The notes under the pieces are model-generated. The model searched no databases, was not told the DNA's origin, and saw only the letters and a list, made by a program, of their open reading frames with translations. Of a stretch of 14,180 nt of DNA, positions 13,535-14,180 are shown in pieces. The number at the start of each line of letters is the position of its first letter. Positions within the stretch are counted from its first letter, which is position 1. Origin of the DNA: JdFR-22 sp964534325. GTDB taxonomy: Archaea; Halobacteriota; Archaeoglobi; Archaeoglobales; Archaeoglobaceae. Both the position numbers and the translations under genes were made by a program. Location: assembly GCA_964534325.1 (NCBI GenBank), contig CAZHOR010000031.1:1-14180 (forward strand). The letters run 5' to 3'.

Positions 13535-14141
13535 CTTCAAACCTCCTATAATAATTATCAAAGAACTGATGATTCAACTCGGGCTTAAAATAATGTTTCC
13601 TTTTTATCCATATAAATCCATCGGCTTTCGAGATAACTGCAACGTCAATAGGGCCAGCAACTGTTTCAGCTTCCATAGAAACTCTCCTCTTAAAAGAGGT
13701 TAAGTGAACAAATGTTTCTGCCATTATAGCAAGTTCATCCTTTGGTAATACCGAAACAATATCGAGTAGAGGACTAACAAATCTCTCTAATTTATAATCC
13801 TCGAGGTTACTTGTAAACTCTTCAAAAGCCTTCTCATCCATAATGTCGAATAATTTTTCCAGAATATATTGTTCAAAGTTTGGTTCTATACCTTCTATAA
13901 ATGTCTTTACCATTTCTTTTTGAGCAAAAGGATATATTAGGGCAGTATTGTCAAAGTTAGCACCATCGTCTCCTTTTAATTGGTATTTAAGGTAATTATC
14001 AAAGACACCCTCAACCTCAAACTCTATAATAGATGGGAAAATCTCTTCTTTTCCAAAACCAGTAATCACAACTCCTGAGGATTCTGAATGAAATCTTTTC
14101 TTAATGAAAGTAAATATGGCAATTTCACCTATGTGGAACCC
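13527..14141 (-). pseudogene. 5'-truncated gene of an uncharacterised protein family (possibly Ntn-hydrolase-like)
   Basis: A 180-residue frame begins at GTG 14069, but the coding frame continues upstream without a stop to 14141, reading FHIGEIAIFTFIKKRFHSES before VVITGFG. It is cut by TAA at 14142-14144, with another in-frame TAA at 14175-14177. The other two minus-strand frames also contain stops in 14070-14180. The GTG has AGGAG only two bases before it, too close for a good start. From memory, GFGxxEIFPS near the start and SFKRRVSMEAETVAGPIDVA with DGFIWIKRKHYF at the end recall a widespread unnamed family, longer at the N-terminus, that I associate weakly with proteasome-like Ntn hydrolases. 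If so, about 60-80 residues are missing and the gene is a remnant. Base composition is A+T-richer than its neighbours. The 48-residue gene overlaps its end. Confidence 0.55.
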
Positions 14142-14180
14142 TTACCGGGTAATCAGATCCGTATTATTTAATACTTACCT

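Noticed and set aside
14161..14174. GTATTA/TAATAC inverted repeat at the right edge
   Set aside because: Six-base A+T arms with a two-base centre are common by chance, and the context beyond the window is not visible.

Overview
The window is archaeal. Transcription factor S, a haloarchaeal-type PurC, a stand-alone EF-Tu domain-2-like protein and a DUF2299-like protein point to Euryarchaeota in the broad sense. TATA-type promoters and Shine-Dalgarno sites matching the archaeal anti-SD agree with this. The TFS C-terminus slightly favours a Thermoplasmatota-like lineage over others, but I cannot place the organism more precisely. A nine-haem cytochrome c with a dihaem cytochrome b shows that it respires or exchanges electrons outside the cell.

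Layout. Bases 1-234 hold at most the tail of an upstream gene and then the purC promoter. Bases 235-6362 (+) form a tight operon, purC-carA-carB-larB: one purine step, both subunits of carbamoyl-phosphate synthase, and the first enzyme of the nickel-pincer cofactor pathway. Bases 6468-8203 (+) are a two-gene electron-transfer unit in which a secreted, membrane-anchored nine-haem cytochrome c overlaps by four bases an FdnI/HydC-like dihaem cytochrome b. The pair looks like the Geobacter CbcL protein split in two. Bases 8374-8718 (+) encode a small helical protein I do not recognise. Bases 8729-10217 (-) are a likely two-gene operon of a DUF2299-like protein and an acetylserotonin/hydroxyneurosporene-type O-methyltransferase. 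Bases 10370-10615 (+) are the EF-Tu domain-2-like gene, convergent with a charged coiled-coil gene at 10660-11799 (-). Bases 11846-13178 (-) are a compact PHP-Nudix-TFS unit that may run on into the coiled-coil gene. Bases 13388-14141 (-) are A+T-rich: a 5'-broken gene followed by a previously hidden 48-codon gene with a perfect Shine-Dalgarno.

The start sites follow a clear rule. First genes of units have a purine-rich GAAAAG-like element ending 30-31 nt before the start codon, followed directly by a TATA-like sequence, as expected for leaderless mRNAs. Downstream genes of operons instead have GGAGG/GGTG motifs about 7-8 nt before the start. This rule was used to choose several starts.

I saw no mobile element, CRISPR array, rRNA or tRNA. 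The most interesting items are the split CbcL-like module, the leaderless promoter code, the orphan larB in a nucleotide operon, and the broken gene plus small ORF at the right end.
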